Assembly: GCA_963843745.1 (NCBI GenBank)
Contig: CAWJLP010000008.1
Location: 1-64,000 of the forward strand
Length of the DNA stretch: 64,000 nt
DNA from: Trebonia sp963843745
Lineage (GTDB): Bacteria; Actinomycetota; Actinomycetes; Streptosporangiales; Streptosporangiaceae
Direction of reading: 5' to 3'
A model generated the notes under the pieces. The model ran no database searches, was not told the origin of the DNA, and worked only from the letters and a program-made list of their open reading frames with translations. Each line of letters opens with the position of its first letter. Position 1 is the first letter of the stretch. The position numbers and the translations under genes are program-made. Of the stretch, positions 7,411 to 16,972 are shown in pieces.

Positions 7411-8424
7411 GTGACGGAGGACCTGATCGGGCAGGTAAAGGCCGGCGATGAGCAGGCGTTCCGGCAGCTCATTGGTCCCTACCAGGCCGAACTCCAGCTG
7501 CACTGCTACCGGATCCTCGGGTCTGCGCAAGACGCCGAGGACGCGCTGCAAGAGACCCTGCTGGCGGCCTGGCGCGGCCTGCCGGATTTCGAGGGGCGCT
7601 CGTCGGTCCGGACCTGGCTGTACCGGGTCGCCACCAGCTGCTGCCTCAAGGCGCTGCGGTCTTCTCGCAGACGGCCTCCGATGAACTGGCCACCGCCTGG
7701 GGTGGAACTGCCCGAGCCCAGCAGGATGGGCGAGGTCATCTGGCTGCAGCCCTACCCCGACATGCTGCTGGAAGGGCTCGCCGACGCCGCACCTGGCCCC
7801 GAGGCCAGATATGAGGCTGCCGAAGCCATCTCACTGGCCTTCATCGCGGCCTTGCAGACCCTGCCGCCCCGGCAGCGCGGCGTCCTCATCCTGCGCGACG
7901 TCCTCGGCTTCCCCACCAGCCAGGTAGCCGAGATCCTCGACAGCAGCGAGGACTCGGCCGCCAGCGCGCTCAAGCGCGCCCGTGCCACGATGCGTCAGCG
8001 GTTCCCGGATTCAACGGTGAGGCAGCCGGCCCCGCGCCCTGGTTCTTCTGAAGAGCGGGAAATCGTAGAGCGGTTTACCCGCGCCTACCAGGCCGGCGAC
8101 GTCGCCGCGGTCGTCGCCCTGCTCAGCGAGGACATCGCTGTGACCATGCCGCCGCTCCCGCTGGAATACCACGGCCGCGACGCGGCCGCCAGGTTCTTCG
8201 CCAGGACTGGGCTCCGCCCTGGCCGCAGGTCCCGCCTCATCCCGACCCGGGCCAACGGTCAGCCTGCGTTCGGCATCTATGTCCAGGATCCCCAAGCCGG
8301 GATCTGGCACACGTCCGGGGTGCTCGTCCTCACCCTCACCGGCGACAAGATCTGCGGCACGACCGGCTTCGATACCAGCGTGCCTCCTTATTTCGGGCTC
8401 CCCCGCACCCTGCCCGGCCAGTAG
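7411..8424 (+). CDS. ECF-type sigma factor with SnoaL-like C-terminal domain
   Basis: A 337-residue sigma-70-family factor. Region 2 is ILGSAQDAEDALQETLLAAW followed by SVRTWLYRVATSCCLKAL. Region 4 is LPPRQRGVLILRDVLGFPTS with QVAEILDSSEDSAASALKRA (residues ~150-200). A C-terminal ~110-residue NTF2/SnoaL-like domain follows (IVERFTRAYQAGDVAAVVAL), with MPPLPLEYHGRDAAARFF. This layout matches the TIGR02960/SigG-like ECF group, in which the C-terminal domain modulates activity and no membrane anti-sigma is encoded next door. I prefer the GTG at 7411 (GAAGGA upstream) to the ATG at 7363. It is divergent from an exporter. Confidence 0.88.
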   Translation: MTEDLIGQVKAGDEQAFRQLIGPYQAELQLHCYRILGSAQDAEDALQETLLAAWRGLPDFEGRSSVRTWLYRVATSCCLKALRSSRRRPPMNWPPPGVELPEPSRMGEVIWLQPYPDMLLEGLADAAPGPEARYEAAEAISLAFIAALQTLPPRQRGVLILRDVLGFPTSQVAEILDSSEDSAASALKRARATMRQRFPDSTVRQPAPRPGSSEEREIVERFTRAYQAGDVAAVVALLSEDIAVTMPPLPLEYHGRDAAARFFARTGLRPGRRSRLIPTRANGQPAFGIYVQDPQAGIWHTSGVLVLTLTGDKICGTTGFDTSVPPYFGLPRTLPGQ

Positions 8425-8509
8425 CGGGCAGCCGCTCGTTATCGAACAGAATGTCGGTGCCTCTGTTTAGAGTGGCGGCGTTGGTCGCTCATTTTGGAGG
8501 AGGACGATT

Positions 8510-8992
8510 ATGTGCTGGGAATGTGACCATCCAGAGAGCAGTCACCAGGACTATCTCGATCACATGCAGGGTCTCATCGAACGCTTTGGCTGGGCGGTGG
8601 TGGGCGTAGCAGACGACGGAGTCCACCCGCCTTGGGCATACACGCTCGGATTGACCCCGCTTCGCACGCCGGAACTGGTAGTGACCGGGTTGCCGCTGCA
8701 ACGCGCCACCTGGCTGCTGAACGAAGTAGGCCTGTACGTGCTGGAGACGGCGGTCCCACGGCCAGGTGACGAGGTCCTTGTCGAAGGCGGTCCCTTGATG
8801 GAAGTCGTCAGGGTCGCCCAGCCATCGGCCCACATGGTGACCGCCGTAGAGTTCTACGGGCCAGGAGTCCAGGCGCTGCAATTGGTGTATGCCGACGACA
8901 GCGGCAACTGGCCGTGGGATTCCGGGTTCCGCGGGGGCAAGCGAGGGCAGCCCGTCCTTGGCCTGCGGGCCACGATGCCAGTACGGCATTGA
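8510..8992 (+). CDS. DUF4262 family protein (copy B)
   Basis: A 160-residue paralogue of the protein at 4078, starting MCWECDHPESS. It shares PPWAYTLGLT, PELVVTGLP, LQLVYADDSGNWPWD and GQPVLGLR. Function is unknown. A very strong GGAGGAGG site precedes ATG 8510. It lies 85 bases after the sigma factor gene and may be read through from it. A fragment of this gene and of the sigma-factor 3' end survives at 24.66-24.91 kb. Confidence 0.88.
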   Translation: MCWECDHPESSHQDYLDHMQGLIERFGWAVVGVADDGVHPPWAYTLGLTPLRTPELVVTGLPLQRATWLLNEVGLYVLETAVPRPGDEVLVEGGPLMEVVRVAQPSAHMVTAVEFYGPGVQALQLVYADDSGNWPWDSGFRGGKRGQPVLGLRATMPVRH

Positions 8993-9047
8993 GGATTACC
9001 TCGACGGCTCGCTTTTGAAGCGCGGAGCCTTACGGCTTCGACGTCTG

Positions 9048-10529
9048 CTATCCGCCCGGGTCAGTGAGCGGGTGTTTTCGCAGGGTTTGCCTGCCGTCGG
9101 GGCTGGTGGCTTCGTAGGTGCCGTCTGGGTGGAGGATGACCTGCCAGCCCCAGCGGTGGATGCAGGTTTCGTGGTGAAACTCGCAAAACAGCCCGCAGTC
9201 TTGGACGCTGGTGGGGCCGCCGTCCTTCTTGTGCTTGAGGTGGTGGACGTCGCTGGCGGCGGCCGGGCGGTCGCAGCCGCCGGGCCATGCGCAGTGCTGG
9301 TCGCGCAAGATGACGGCACGGCGGATCTGGGCCGGGATCGAGTCTGAGCGCCCGATATCGAGCGGCAGGCTCGGCGTGCTGAAGGGAGGCTCGAGGAGGC
9401 CGGTGCGCAGCGCGGAGGCGAGGCCGCCGGGGCCGGACACGAAGTCGACGGCCAGCCGGGCGATCGCGTACCGGTGCGCCTGCCAGGCTCCCGGTGACAT
9501 CGGCTGCCTGCGGGCATCAGGGGCGTGGGCGGCGAGGACCAGGGCGATGATCTTGTCGATGACCGTCATATCCGCGTGGCCGGTAACGACCGGGACCATC
9601 ATCGAGTCGCAGGCGGCGACCTCGGCGTCCTTCCCCGCCAGGTAACCGGGCTCCCCGAGCTTGGCGCGGATCCAGGCGTCCTCCAGCTCGGATGCGCCGG
9701 GCAAGTCACGCAGCTGCGACAGGCCGATGTGCACGACTGTCTGGGTGTCGGCGCCGGCCCGGTCGGGGACCATGCGGGCACCGATCAGCAGCTTGCAGGC
9801 CTCCTGCAAGGCATCGTGGTAGCGCTGGTCCTGGGTGCGGCGGTCTTCCTTGCCGCGCTTCTTGCCCAGGGCGTCGAATACGGCGGTGACGGCGGCGGCG
9901 CATTCGGGGGTCAGGTCACCGCGGATCACGCCGGCTCCGGCGAACGTGGTGCCGAACCGCACGAAGCGGTCGTTGAAGCGGTCTTCGTCGTCTTCGTCAG
10001 GCCGCTGCTGGCGCCACTTCTCGATGGCCAGCCCGGCGATCGTCGCCAGGTCATCTTGGTCGGCGCCGCCAGCGATCGCTTGCAGGAGGATCTTGTCGGT
10101 CTCCTCGCGCATCGCCTCCGGGAGCTTCCGCGTCCATTCTTCGATGGTGGCGGCCCAGGATTTGGAGATGTCGCCGGCGGCGAGGGCGGCACGCAGCAGT
10201 GGCCGCTGGGTGAGGCGGCGCATGTCCCGGACCTCGGCCCTGGCGTCCTTCCTCGATATCCGCGTTTTCGCGGCGAGCCAGGCCGAGGCCGTTCCGTACC
10301 CGTCGGCGTCATGGGCGTCAGCGGCGTCGAACCGGCGCAGGAACTCCATGTGCGCCGCGGCCAGCTTCGCCTGGATCTCCCCCAGCGCGACCAGCGCCTC
10401 GCCGCACGCCGTCCCGTCAAGACCGGCCGCCTCCGGAGTGTTCAGGTAGTCCGCTGCCGAGCGGGCCATGCGCAGCGCTTCGGCGACGCTCTGCGGCGCG
10501 CCCGACGCGTGACTGGCGTCTACGCACAT
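9048..10529 (-). CDS. DUF222 / HNH endonuclease domain protein (13E12 repeat family)
   Basis: A 493-residue protein. A helical DUF222 region (residues ~30-330) is followed by an HNH nuclease module near residue 405-455: HCAWPGGCDRPAAASDVHHL and GLFCEFHHE, with the paired Cys and His residues complete. The 13E12 family is present in many copies in actinobacteria and is thought to be mobile or repetitive; a physiological substrate is not known. The ORF appears intact. The ATG at 10529 has only a weak ribosome site. No partner genes are nearby. Confidence 0.88.
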   Translation of the reverse strand: MCVDASHASGAPQSVAEALRMARSAADYLNTPEAAGLDGTACGEALVALGEIQAKLAAAHMEFLRRFDAADAHDADGYGTASAWLAAKTRISRKDARAEVRDMRRLTQRPLLRAALAAGDISKSWAATIEEWTRKLPEAMREETDKILLQAIAGGADQDDLATIAGLAIEKWRQQRPDEDDEDRFNDRFVRFGTTFAGAGVIRGDLTPECAAAVTAVFDALGKKRGKEDRRTQDQRYHDALQEACKLLIGARMVPDRAGADTQTVVHIGLSQLRDLPGASELEDAWIRAKLGEPGYLAGKDAEVAACDSMMVPVVTGHADMTVIDKIIALVLAAHAPDARRQPMSPGAWQAHRYAIARLAVDFVSGPGGLASALRTGLLEPPFSTPSLPLDIGRSDSIPAQIRRAVILRDQHCAWPGGCDRPAAASDVHHLKHKKDGGPTSVQDCGLFCEFHHETCIHRWGWQVILHPDGTYEATSPDGRQTLRKHPLTDPGG

Positions 10530-10948
10530 CCTGAATCACCCCTTCCGGGTGCCGTTTTATGTCCTGACGTTCCTCCTCAATCAACCCAGCTACCGCTGGC
10601 CCGTGGCACCCCATCTTGGGGAATACGTTTAGCTTACCAGTTCGATTAGCTTAAGTCAATTTAGTAACTCATGATCATTCTTTCGTTAAGCAGGCGCGGC
10701 CGCGAAGGGAGTGAATGTGCGAGTGGGAGAAGGCCGCGTACGTTCGGGATAATGAGGACAGGTGGGGGCGGGGACGGCCACCTGGGCAGCGGCCGGGACA
10801 ACATTGGCGTTCGCGGCGTGTCGCGATTACCGCATCGGCCGAAACAGCTACCGTCGGTCGCATGTCATCGCGGAAACGTGATCGGGACAGTCGCTGCCAA
10901 GTCGTCGATACGCCCTCAATGTCGCTTTCGATGCGGTAGACACGCCCT
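10530..10948. other. Gene-free stretch with dispersed motif
   Basis: No supported gene. Bases 10733-10754 carry the motif GCCGCGTACGTTCGGGATAA, shared with 19154-19174 and partly with 1291-1302. The first ~100 bases are unusually AT-rich and could hold the promoter of the HNH gene. Confidence 0.5.
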
Positions 10949-12532
10949 GTGGACGTGCTCGGAAGAGTCCGTCGTGATCGCCGGCGGATCATCGCCGCTG
11001 CGGCGCGCGCCGCAGCCGTTGCCGTGAGCGTTGTCGTTGTCGCGGGAGTGTCCACGGCGTGTTCCGCGCCGCTCCCGCTGGCCGGGGCGGCCTACGGGAG
11101 CCCGGCGACGGCAGGCGGCGGGAAGGACAGTCCTCGGCAGCTTGCGATTGGGCTGACACGCGCGCCGTTGTCCGCGACTTCGGTGCTGGCCGGCGCAGCC
11201 CCCGATGTGCTCACCGCGGAGTTCGCGCGGGCACTGTTTGTCACGTCGCCCGTCGTGGTCGTCACCGCCGAGAGCGGCCCAGCGCTGGCGGCAGCCGTGC
11301 CCGCGGCCCGCGCGGCACACGCTCCGCTGCTGCTCGCGTCGAAGATCACCCCTCAGCTTGTTGCAGCGGTCACCGGGCTGCGCCCGCGGGCCGTCCTGCT
11401 CGTTGGCTTGCCGCTGGCCGTCCTAGCGGCGAGGCTGCCGGGCGTCCTGGTCGTGAGCCGCGCGGCCCAACTTCCCCTGACGGGAGTGCCTGCGCCGTTG
11501 AGTCGCGTCGCGGTGCTGGTGGGCGTCGCCCAAGACAATCCGGCGGTCACCGCGGTGGGGGCCACGGCAGCGGCGGCGGGCGCGACCGTGGTCGGCGTGC
11601 AGGGCGGTGATCCCCGGGCCGATCCCGCGGCGATTGGAGCGCTGGCGCGGCTCCGGCCGCGAGAAGTGATCGGGGTGGGGACTGAGTTCGGGCCGGCCTC
11701 TCGGCTAGGCAGCCGGGTAGCCGTCGCGATGACCGGCCGTCAGCTTCCCGGAGGCGGCCAGGTGCTGTTTCCCGGGCGCCTGCTGATAGCGCTGTACGGG
11801 CATCCTGGAACACCAGGCCTCGGGGTGCTCGGACAGCAGGACCTGACCGCGAGCGTGGCACGGGCGAAGCAAATGGCCGCCGCCTACCAGCCGCTCAGCC
11901 GCGTGCCGGTTATCCCCGCGTTCGAGATCATCGCCACGGTGGCGGAGGCGTCACCGGGTGCGGACGGGAACTATACGTACGAAACCCCGGTGTCGTCGCT
12001 GGAGCCGTGGGTCAGCCAGGCGGCCGCGGCCGGCATGTACGTGGTGCTCGACCTACAGCCAGGGCGCGCTAGCCTGCTCGCCCAGGCCCAGCTTTACCAG
12101 TCGCTACTGCAGCTCCCGAATGTCGGGCTGGCGATCGACGCGGAGTGGAAGCTTCAGCCCGGGCAGAAGCCGTTGCGGCAGATCGGGCACGTCGACATCG
12201 GCGAGGTGAACAGCGTCGTCCACTGGCTCGCGGCGCTGACCGCGCGTTACCAGCTGCCGCAGAAACTGCTGGTGCTGCACCAGTTCCAGCTATCGATGAT
12301 CAACGGCGAATCCGACCTCGATACCAGCGAGGATGACCTCGCGATCGTCGTGCACATGGACGGGCAGGGCACCCAACCGGAGAAGCAGGAAACCTGGAAC
12401 GCGGTGACGAGCGCGGCACCCGGCAACGTGTTCTTCGGGTGGAAGAACTTCCTGGTCAAGGATCACCCGATGCTCACCCCGCAGCAGACGATGATGAATA
12501 CTCCGCTACCGGTGATGATCTCGTACCAGTAG
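10949..12532 (+). CDS. Secreted lipoprotein, possible glycosidase-like fold, unknown function
   Basis: A 527-residue protein with a basic N-terminus, a hydrophobic signal (residues ~12-33) and a lipobox VSTAC, so it should be lipid-anchored outside the membrane. The first half contains repeated Ala/Val-rich units (VVVVTAESGPALAAAVPAAR, AVLLVGLPLAVLA) resembling cell-wall-binding repeat 2. The second half has PVIPAFEIIATVAEA, YVVLDLQPGR, VGLAIDAEWKLQPGQ and LLVLHQFQLSM, which read like the strands of a TIM barrel. A GTG start at 10949 is used, with no strong ribosome site. A hairpin follows the stop. No catalytic assignment is made. Confidence 0.78.
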   Translation: MDVLGRVRRDRRRIIAAAARAAAVAVSVVVVAGVSTACSAPLPLAGAAYGSPATAGGGKDSPRQLAIGLTRAPLSATSVLAGAAPDVLTAEFARALFVTSPVVVVTAESGPALAAAVPAARAAHAPLLLASKITPQLVAAVTGLRPRAVLLVGLPLAVLAARLPGVLVVSRAAQLPLTGVPAPLSRVAVLVGVAQDNPAVTAVGATAAAAGATVVGVQGGDPRADPAAIGALARLRPREVIGVGTEFGPASRLGSRVAVAMTGRQLPGGGQVLFPGRLLIALYGHPGTPGLGVLGQQDLTASVARAKQMAAAYQPLSRVPVIPAFEIIATVAEASPGADGNYTYETPVSSLEPWVSQAAAAGMYVVLDLQPGRASLLAQAQLYQSLLQLPNVGLAIDAEWKLQPGQKPLRQIGHVDIGEVNSVVHWLAALTARYQLPQKLLVLHQFQLSMINGESDLDTSEDDLAIVVHMDGQGTQPEKQETWNAVTSAAPGNVFFGWKNFLVKDHPMLTPQQTMMNTPLPVMISYQ

Positions 12533-12540
12533 CCTCACCC

Positions 12541-12570
12541 CCGCCACCAGGTAACCGTTACCCTGGCGGC
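12541..12570 (+). terminator. Hairpin terminator after the lipoprotein gene
   Basis: An imperfect inverted repeat (12541-12555 with 12557-12570) lies 8 bases after the stop and before the next gene at 12602. There is no U-tract. Confidence 0.6.
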
Positions 12571-12601
12571 GGCGCGCCGATGGGATCGCTAGGCTGACGC
12601 T

Positions 12602-14107
12602 GTGGCAGCTAGGAAGCGACGTTCTGGGAAGAGCAAGAGTCCGCGCCAGGGCATCAGCGGCAATCCGCTGCGGCGCGCCGAGCAGCTGGCTGAACAGCGG
12701 CCGACAACTGCGGACGGGCCGGATTTCCCGCCGCTGGTGATGGACTTCCGGTCCGCGAGACCAGAGAATTCGGTGATGCGGGAGCTGGCCTATGCCCTGG
12801 CAGGCGGCGTGGAACCCGCGCCCTGGTGGAGGGAGTCCCACGAACGCGTTCTCGCCGCGGCGCGCGCTCTCGACTGGCCCGCAGGGTCCCTCGACGTGGA
12901 GGCCCAGGCAAGCCGGGTCGTAGGCGATGAATTCTACGAGATGCTCAACTCCGCGGTGACCGGGCTGGCCCCGGCCCAGTGGCTGGTCTCGCTAGCTGAA
13001 AAGGCCGGGGCGGCTCTTAGCACCGCCATCCGCAACGGCGATGGTGACTGGGAGCGGCTCTGGGCGCTGCTGTGCGGGCTGGCCCTGATGGCCCCCGCCG
13101 GCGACACCGGGAGCGAGACCGCCAAGCTAGACCGCGAGCAGTTCCCGGACATCAAGGACCCCTTCGAGACCGCGCTGGCCGAAGCCGGAAAGGGCGCCAA
13201 GCTGCTGGCGGACCGGGGACTGGTTCCCGGCATCGGCGCCCAGGCGGACGAATGCCGGGTGGCCGGGGGGCCGCTGGTCGCCCGGGACGCGTACGGCAGC
13301 CGGTTCCTTGTCACGGCGCCGTTCGGCTACGGCCAGGCGCAGGGCGGATCCAGGGAGCAGCCGGACCACTGGTACGCGTGGGACATCGACTGGTGCTGGA
13401 CAGAAATGGTCGTGGGGGCCGGGGTGACCGGGTCGGCCGCGGAGGCGCTGCGCGAATGGCAGGATGCCGTCGGACCCTCGGCCTTCGGCGCGACGCTGTC
13501 GCCGAGCTCGCCAGGGACGGCCGCGCTGCTGCTCGAGCCCTGCCTGCAAACCGGGCCGCTGTCCGACCAGCTGCAGGGCAGCGAACCCAGGGAGCTGATG
13601 CGCGAGTACTACCGGCTCCGGAGGCGTGCCCGCGTCCTCGCCGCGGTCCGCAGCGCCGACCCGCCATCGCCCGACCCGTCCGGCGGCACGTCCTGCGCCT
13701 TCGACACACGCAGCGCCGACAACGCCGGGCAGCTGCGCGACGCGTTCCTGGCGTGGTACGCGGCGCGGCACGACGTCAACCCGCAGGCCGAGGACGCGGG
13801 CACGATCATCCAGGAATGGGGTCCGTGGCAGCTTCCCGACGACACCTGGTTCTATGCCTGCTCGCCGCACCGCATCGAGATGACGGCGACCTTGATCCGC
13901 GACGGCTACCTCGCCGAGCATGCGAACGCGGCGCTCCGGCTGCTGCCGGAGTGGACGCAGTGGTGCATCGAGCAAAGCGGGCTCACCGGCGACCTCGCCG
14001 CGCGGTCGCGGGATGCCGCGCTCACCGAGGCCGCCGTGCTCGTCGACGAGGAGGCGGACGAGGGAGCCGGGGAGAGCGACGGCAAACCGTTCCGCCGCCG
14101 GGAGTGA
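12602..14107 (+). CDS. Large uncharacterised protein
   Basis: A 501-residue protein I do not recognise. It starts with a short basic tail (MAARKRRSGKSKSPRQG) typical of nucleic-acid-associated proteins and continues as a Trp-rich globular protein (PAPWWRESHERVLAAARALD, WYAWDIDWCWTEM, WYAARHDVNPQ). It ends in an acidic tail (VDEEADEGAGESDG). No TM segment or signal peptide is seen. The start is GTG 12602. The next gene also has a basic N-terminal tail, so the two may be functionally linked, though they are ~230 bases apart. Confidence 0.78.
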   Translation: MAARKRRSGKSKSPRQGISGNPLRRAEQLAEQRPTTADGPDFPPLVMDFRSARPENSVMRELAYALAGGVEPAPWWRESHERVLAAARALDWPAGSLDVEAQASRVVGDEFYEMLNSAVTGLAPAQWLVSLAEKAGAALSTAIRNGDGDWERLWALLCGLALMAPAGDTGSETAKLDREQFPDIKDPFETALAEAGKGAKLLADRGLVPGIGAQADECRVAGGPLVARDAYGSRFLVTAPFGYGQAQGGSREQPDHWYAWDIDWCWTEMVVGAGVTGSAAEALREWQDAVGPSAFGATLSPSSPGTAALLLEPCLQTGPLSDQLQGSEPRELMREYYRLRRRARVLAAVRSADPPSPDPSGGTSCAFDTRSADNAGQLRDAFLAWYAARHDVNPQAEDAGTIIQEWGPWQLPDDTWFYACSPHRIEMTATLIRDGYLAEHANAALRLLPEWTQWCIEQSGLTGDLAARSRDAALTEAAVLVDEEADEGAGESDGKPFRRRE

Positions 14108-14333
14108 GCGCCTGCCGTCGAGGGAACGCCATGGCTTCGCCTATTGGTCGTGCTCTGCAGCATGCTCGCCGCCTATCTCACCTGGCACCTGGGCACAGCC
14201 CTGGGCCCCGCTGCTCCATGGGCCCGGCGGTTGGACGCGTCTGCACCGGAATGTCCGTGGCGGGTGGCAGAATCACCTCCGTGCGGAGGCGGAATTAGCG
14301 GAGGCGGTTCAAAGTCCGGAGAGGATCTGCGAC

Positions 14334-15803
14334 ATGGGAAAGGCCAGCCGACAGCGGCGGCTGAACAAGGAGAAGGAGCGTCAGCGGCAGCGCGCCGCAC
14401 GGGGCGCAACATCTCGCGGTCCGGGGCTGGGATACCAGCCGGGACGACGCCAGGTTCCCTCGCAGCAGGACCTGGTGAACTCCCTGATCGGCAAGGCGGT
14501 ATACGCGCTCTGCAGCGGGAGCCAGGAGGCCTACCGCGGCCGCGTCCAGCAGCTCGCGAACGAGCGGGCCCCGGGCTGGATGCAGGCGGTCAGCCGGAGC
14601 CTCGTCGAGTCCATGCGCCTGTCGGTGACGGCTGCCTGGCGGCACGGCTGGCAGCCGGCCGAGCTGGCCAGGCATGTCCGCCGGGAGCTTTCCGACACCC
14701 ATGCGGAAATGGCCGCGGACATGATCACCGACGAGATGCGCGGCTACGCCGCCGCTACCGTGGACGCCCGGTGGGCCGCCCAGGTGGCCGCGCTTGACGC
14801 CACCCCGCCGCAGGCCGCCACAGCGGGAAGCGGGGCCTGGTGGGGTAGCGACGCCGAGTACCTGGGTGCCTTGCAGGGACTGGCGGGCGATGGCCGACCG
14901 CGCGGGGCGGTCGCGACCGCGATCGAGACGCTGCACGTGTTCCAGCATCTCGAGGTCCTCGAACGGCTGCTCTCGCTGCCGGGAACCGCCCGGCCGGCCG
15001 CGCAGCGTGCCGACCCGACCGGAGCCGCCGACGAGCGGCTGCTTGGCAAGATCCGCGCGCTGCTCGCCAAGGCGGAAGCGACGGAGTTCGCGGAGGAAGC
15101 GGAGGCCCTGTCGGCTCGCGCGCAGGAGCTGATGGCCAAGTACAGCATCGATCACGCCCTGCTCGCCGCCGAGACGGGGCGCACGGAGGAACCGGGCGGG
15201 CAGCGGATCGCCGTGGACAACCCCTACGAGGCGCCGAAGGCTTCGCTGTTGCAAACCGTGGCGCAGGCCAACCGCTGCCGCGTCGTCTGGTCCAAGGAGC
15301 TAGGCCTGGTCACAGTGATCGGCTTCCCGGCGGACCTGGACGCGGTCGAGCTCTTGTTCACCTCGCTGCTCGTCCAGGCGAACAGCGCGATGCTGCGGGC
15401 CGGGGCGAAGCGGGATGCCTACGGGCGGTCCAGGACACGGGCGTTCCGCCAGTCGTTCCTTGTTTCCTACGCGATCCGCATCGGGGAGCGGCTGTCCGAG
15501 GCGACCGGCCACGCGGAACAGCAGGCCGCGGCGGAGCAGGCCGCGGCGAGCGGTGGTGGCGGCGGCAAGGACCTGGTGCCCTTCCTGGCGGCACGTCACC
15601 AAGCCGTCGATGACGCGGTGGACGCGATGTTCGGCGACACGCTGACGACCAGCCGCGCGGTCCGGGCCACCGACGCGGAGGGCTGGCACTCCGGCCGGGT
15701 CGCCGCCGACATGGCCAGCCTGCACAATCACGCCCAGGTCGTCGGCGCCACGACGTTACCGGGATGCTGGGAGCCCACAAACGTCGTCAGCGCATTCGCG
15801 TAG
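14334..15803 (+). CDS. DUF2786 domain protein
   Basis: A 489-residue protein with a very basic N-terminus (GKASRQRRLNKEKERQRQRA), a helical region of ~190 residues, and a DUF2786 core. The core is LLGKIRALLAKAEATEFAEE followed by ALSARAQELMAKYSIDHALL. After it come QTVAQANRCRVVWSKELG and FVLLF-like strands, then SRTRAFRQSFLVSYAIRIGE. DUF2786 proteins are uncharacterised and occur in actinobacteria and phages. The ATG at 14334 has a GGAGAGG site; an open frame extends further upstream without support. Confidence 0.85.
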   Translation: MGKASRQRRLNKEKERQRQRAARGATSRGPGLGYQPGRRQVPSQQDLVNSLIGKAVYALCSGSQEAYRGRVQQLANERAPGWMQAVSRSLVESMRLSVTAAWRHGWQPAELARHVRRELSDTHAEMAADMITDEMRGYAAATVDARWAAQVAALDATPPQAATAGSGAWWGSDAEYLGALQGLAGDGRPRGAVATAIETLHVFQHLEVLERLLSLPGTARPAAQRADPTGAADERLLGKIRALLAKAEATEFAEEAEALSARAQELMAKYSIDHALLAAETGRTEEPGGQRIAVDNPYEAPKASLLQTVAQANRCRVVWSKELGLVTVIGFPADLDAVELLFTSLLVQANSAMLRAGAKRDAYGRSRTRAFRQSFLVSYAIRIGERLSEATGHAEQQAAAEQAAASGGGGGKDLVPFLAARHQAVDDAVDAMFGDTLTTSRAVRATDAEGWHSGRVAADMASLHNHAQVVGATTLPGCWEPTNVVSAFA

Positions 15804-16084
15804 CGGTTCAGTAGGCGGGCGGGCGCAGCCATCCAACTCAACGGAGGCATCCGACTAAAGGCACCCGCAAACTGAAGAATGTTATTTAGCTTGCGGAAAG
15901 AAGGCCCGCATCCTCCCAGGCGCGCCGCATCCCTCGGTCCACCGGGAAATCGAACGAGCCGAACAGGCAGGGAGTCGCGCCTCGAGTCCGTCAACCGAAG
16001 TCGTGGGGATGAGGAGTGCGGATCGTGGACTTCTCGATGAGGGTACGAGAGGGGGATCGCCCTCGCGCCCTACGATTAGGTCCC
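15804..16084. other. Intergenic, no gene seen
   Basis: About 280 bases, locally AT-rich around 15870-15895, with no supported ORF or clear hairpin. Confidence 0.5.
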
Positions 16085-16603
16085 ATGCCGGCGAACCGGA
16101 TGAACCGTGACGAGTTTTACGCCGCGATAGCCCCGCACGACGACGCGCGTCTCCGCAAGGTCTTGTGGACCCTGTACTGGCGCGGGAGCGCGCAGCTTCG
16201 CGCGCGCATTGAGGATGAGCTGCGCCCGCAGGAGCGGCCGAAGGCCGGGTCGAAGAAGGAAATGCCCGACCCGGACACCGTCCTGGACGAGGTGACGACG
16301 TTCGCCGAGCTGGCCAAGGCCGGCGCCTATATGGGCGGAGACCGCCGGGTACACCACACCGAGCGGTCGAAGTGGCGGCACACGTTCCGCCGGCTGGTTG
16401 CCGACGCGCTGGCGGCGCTGGAGGCCGACGACCCCGCGCCGGCGCAGCGGGCCATCGGGAAAATAGTTGACCTGGCCTGCGACATGCGCAGGTACGAAGG
16501 ACTTCGCCGTGGAAGTCGGCGCGGCGCTGCCGCCCCGTGCCCGCGAGATGATAGCCGAACGCGCCCGGATCCGGGGATGATGCCGCAAGATGGCGCCCAT
16601 TGA
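16085..16603 (+). CDS. Uncharacterised protein, probable 3' frameshift
   Basis: A 172-residue product. Residues 1-135 look like a conserved soluble domain (MNRDEFYAAIAPHDDARLRK, LYWRGSAQLRARIEDEL, AGAYMGGDRRVHHTERSKWR) found in many actinobacterial hypothetical proteins. After DLACDMRRYEG the frame turns into Arg/Pro-rich sequence. The neighbouring frame instead reads DFAVEVGAALPPRAREMIAE and stops neatly at RARIRG. A frameshift or deletion near 16495 is therefore likely and the gene may be broken. Confidence 0.55.
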   Translation: MPANRMNRDEFYAAIAPHDDARLRKVLWTLYWRGSAQLRARIEDELRPQERPKAGSKKEMPDPDTVLDEVTTFAELAKAGAYMGGDRRVHHTERSKWRHTFRRLVADALAALEADDPAPAQRAIGKIVDLACDMRRYEGLRRGSRRGAAAPCPRDDSRTRPDPGMMPQDGAH

Positions 16604-16972
16604 TGCGCCGAACTGCGCTAGGGCGGCATACATGACTGCGAGGTGCCCTCCTGAGGTCGTCAATGCGGCCGCGCCGCGCTGCTTCTGCGGGCGGTGAAGA
16701 GGCGGTGAAGCGAAGCCACCGTCCGTTCGGATAACCGAAAAGCCGCAGCGGACGCTGAGCTTGCGCGTCGTGACCGCGGAACTGGCTGGAGACCTGCTCA
16801 TGGACACCATCGAGCGGGACAAGATCGCCGGCCGGCAGCCGCGTGCCTGCCTGGTTGAGTCGACCCGACCCAAGCCTCGGGCAGGGGACGCCGTCCGTAG
16901 CGGCTGACCACAGGATGCTTCAGGTATCAGAGTGGGTATGTCGGCATAACGAGCCCATCTGACGAGGACGAC
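16604..16972. other. Intergenic with second copy of ~80-bp dispersed repeat (16710-16790)
   Basis: Aligns with 5624-5706. Here the coding-like frame continues as VVTAELAGDLLMDTIERDKI and AGRQPRACLVES before stopping, so it appears to be the less eroded copy of a lost C-terminus. The family is not recognised. No intact gene. Confidence 0.5.

Noticed and set aside
13072..14298. 408-residue plus-strand frame overlapping the 12602 gene
   Set aside because: Extremely Arg/Gly-rich, no ribosome site, and lies in another frame of a convincing gene.
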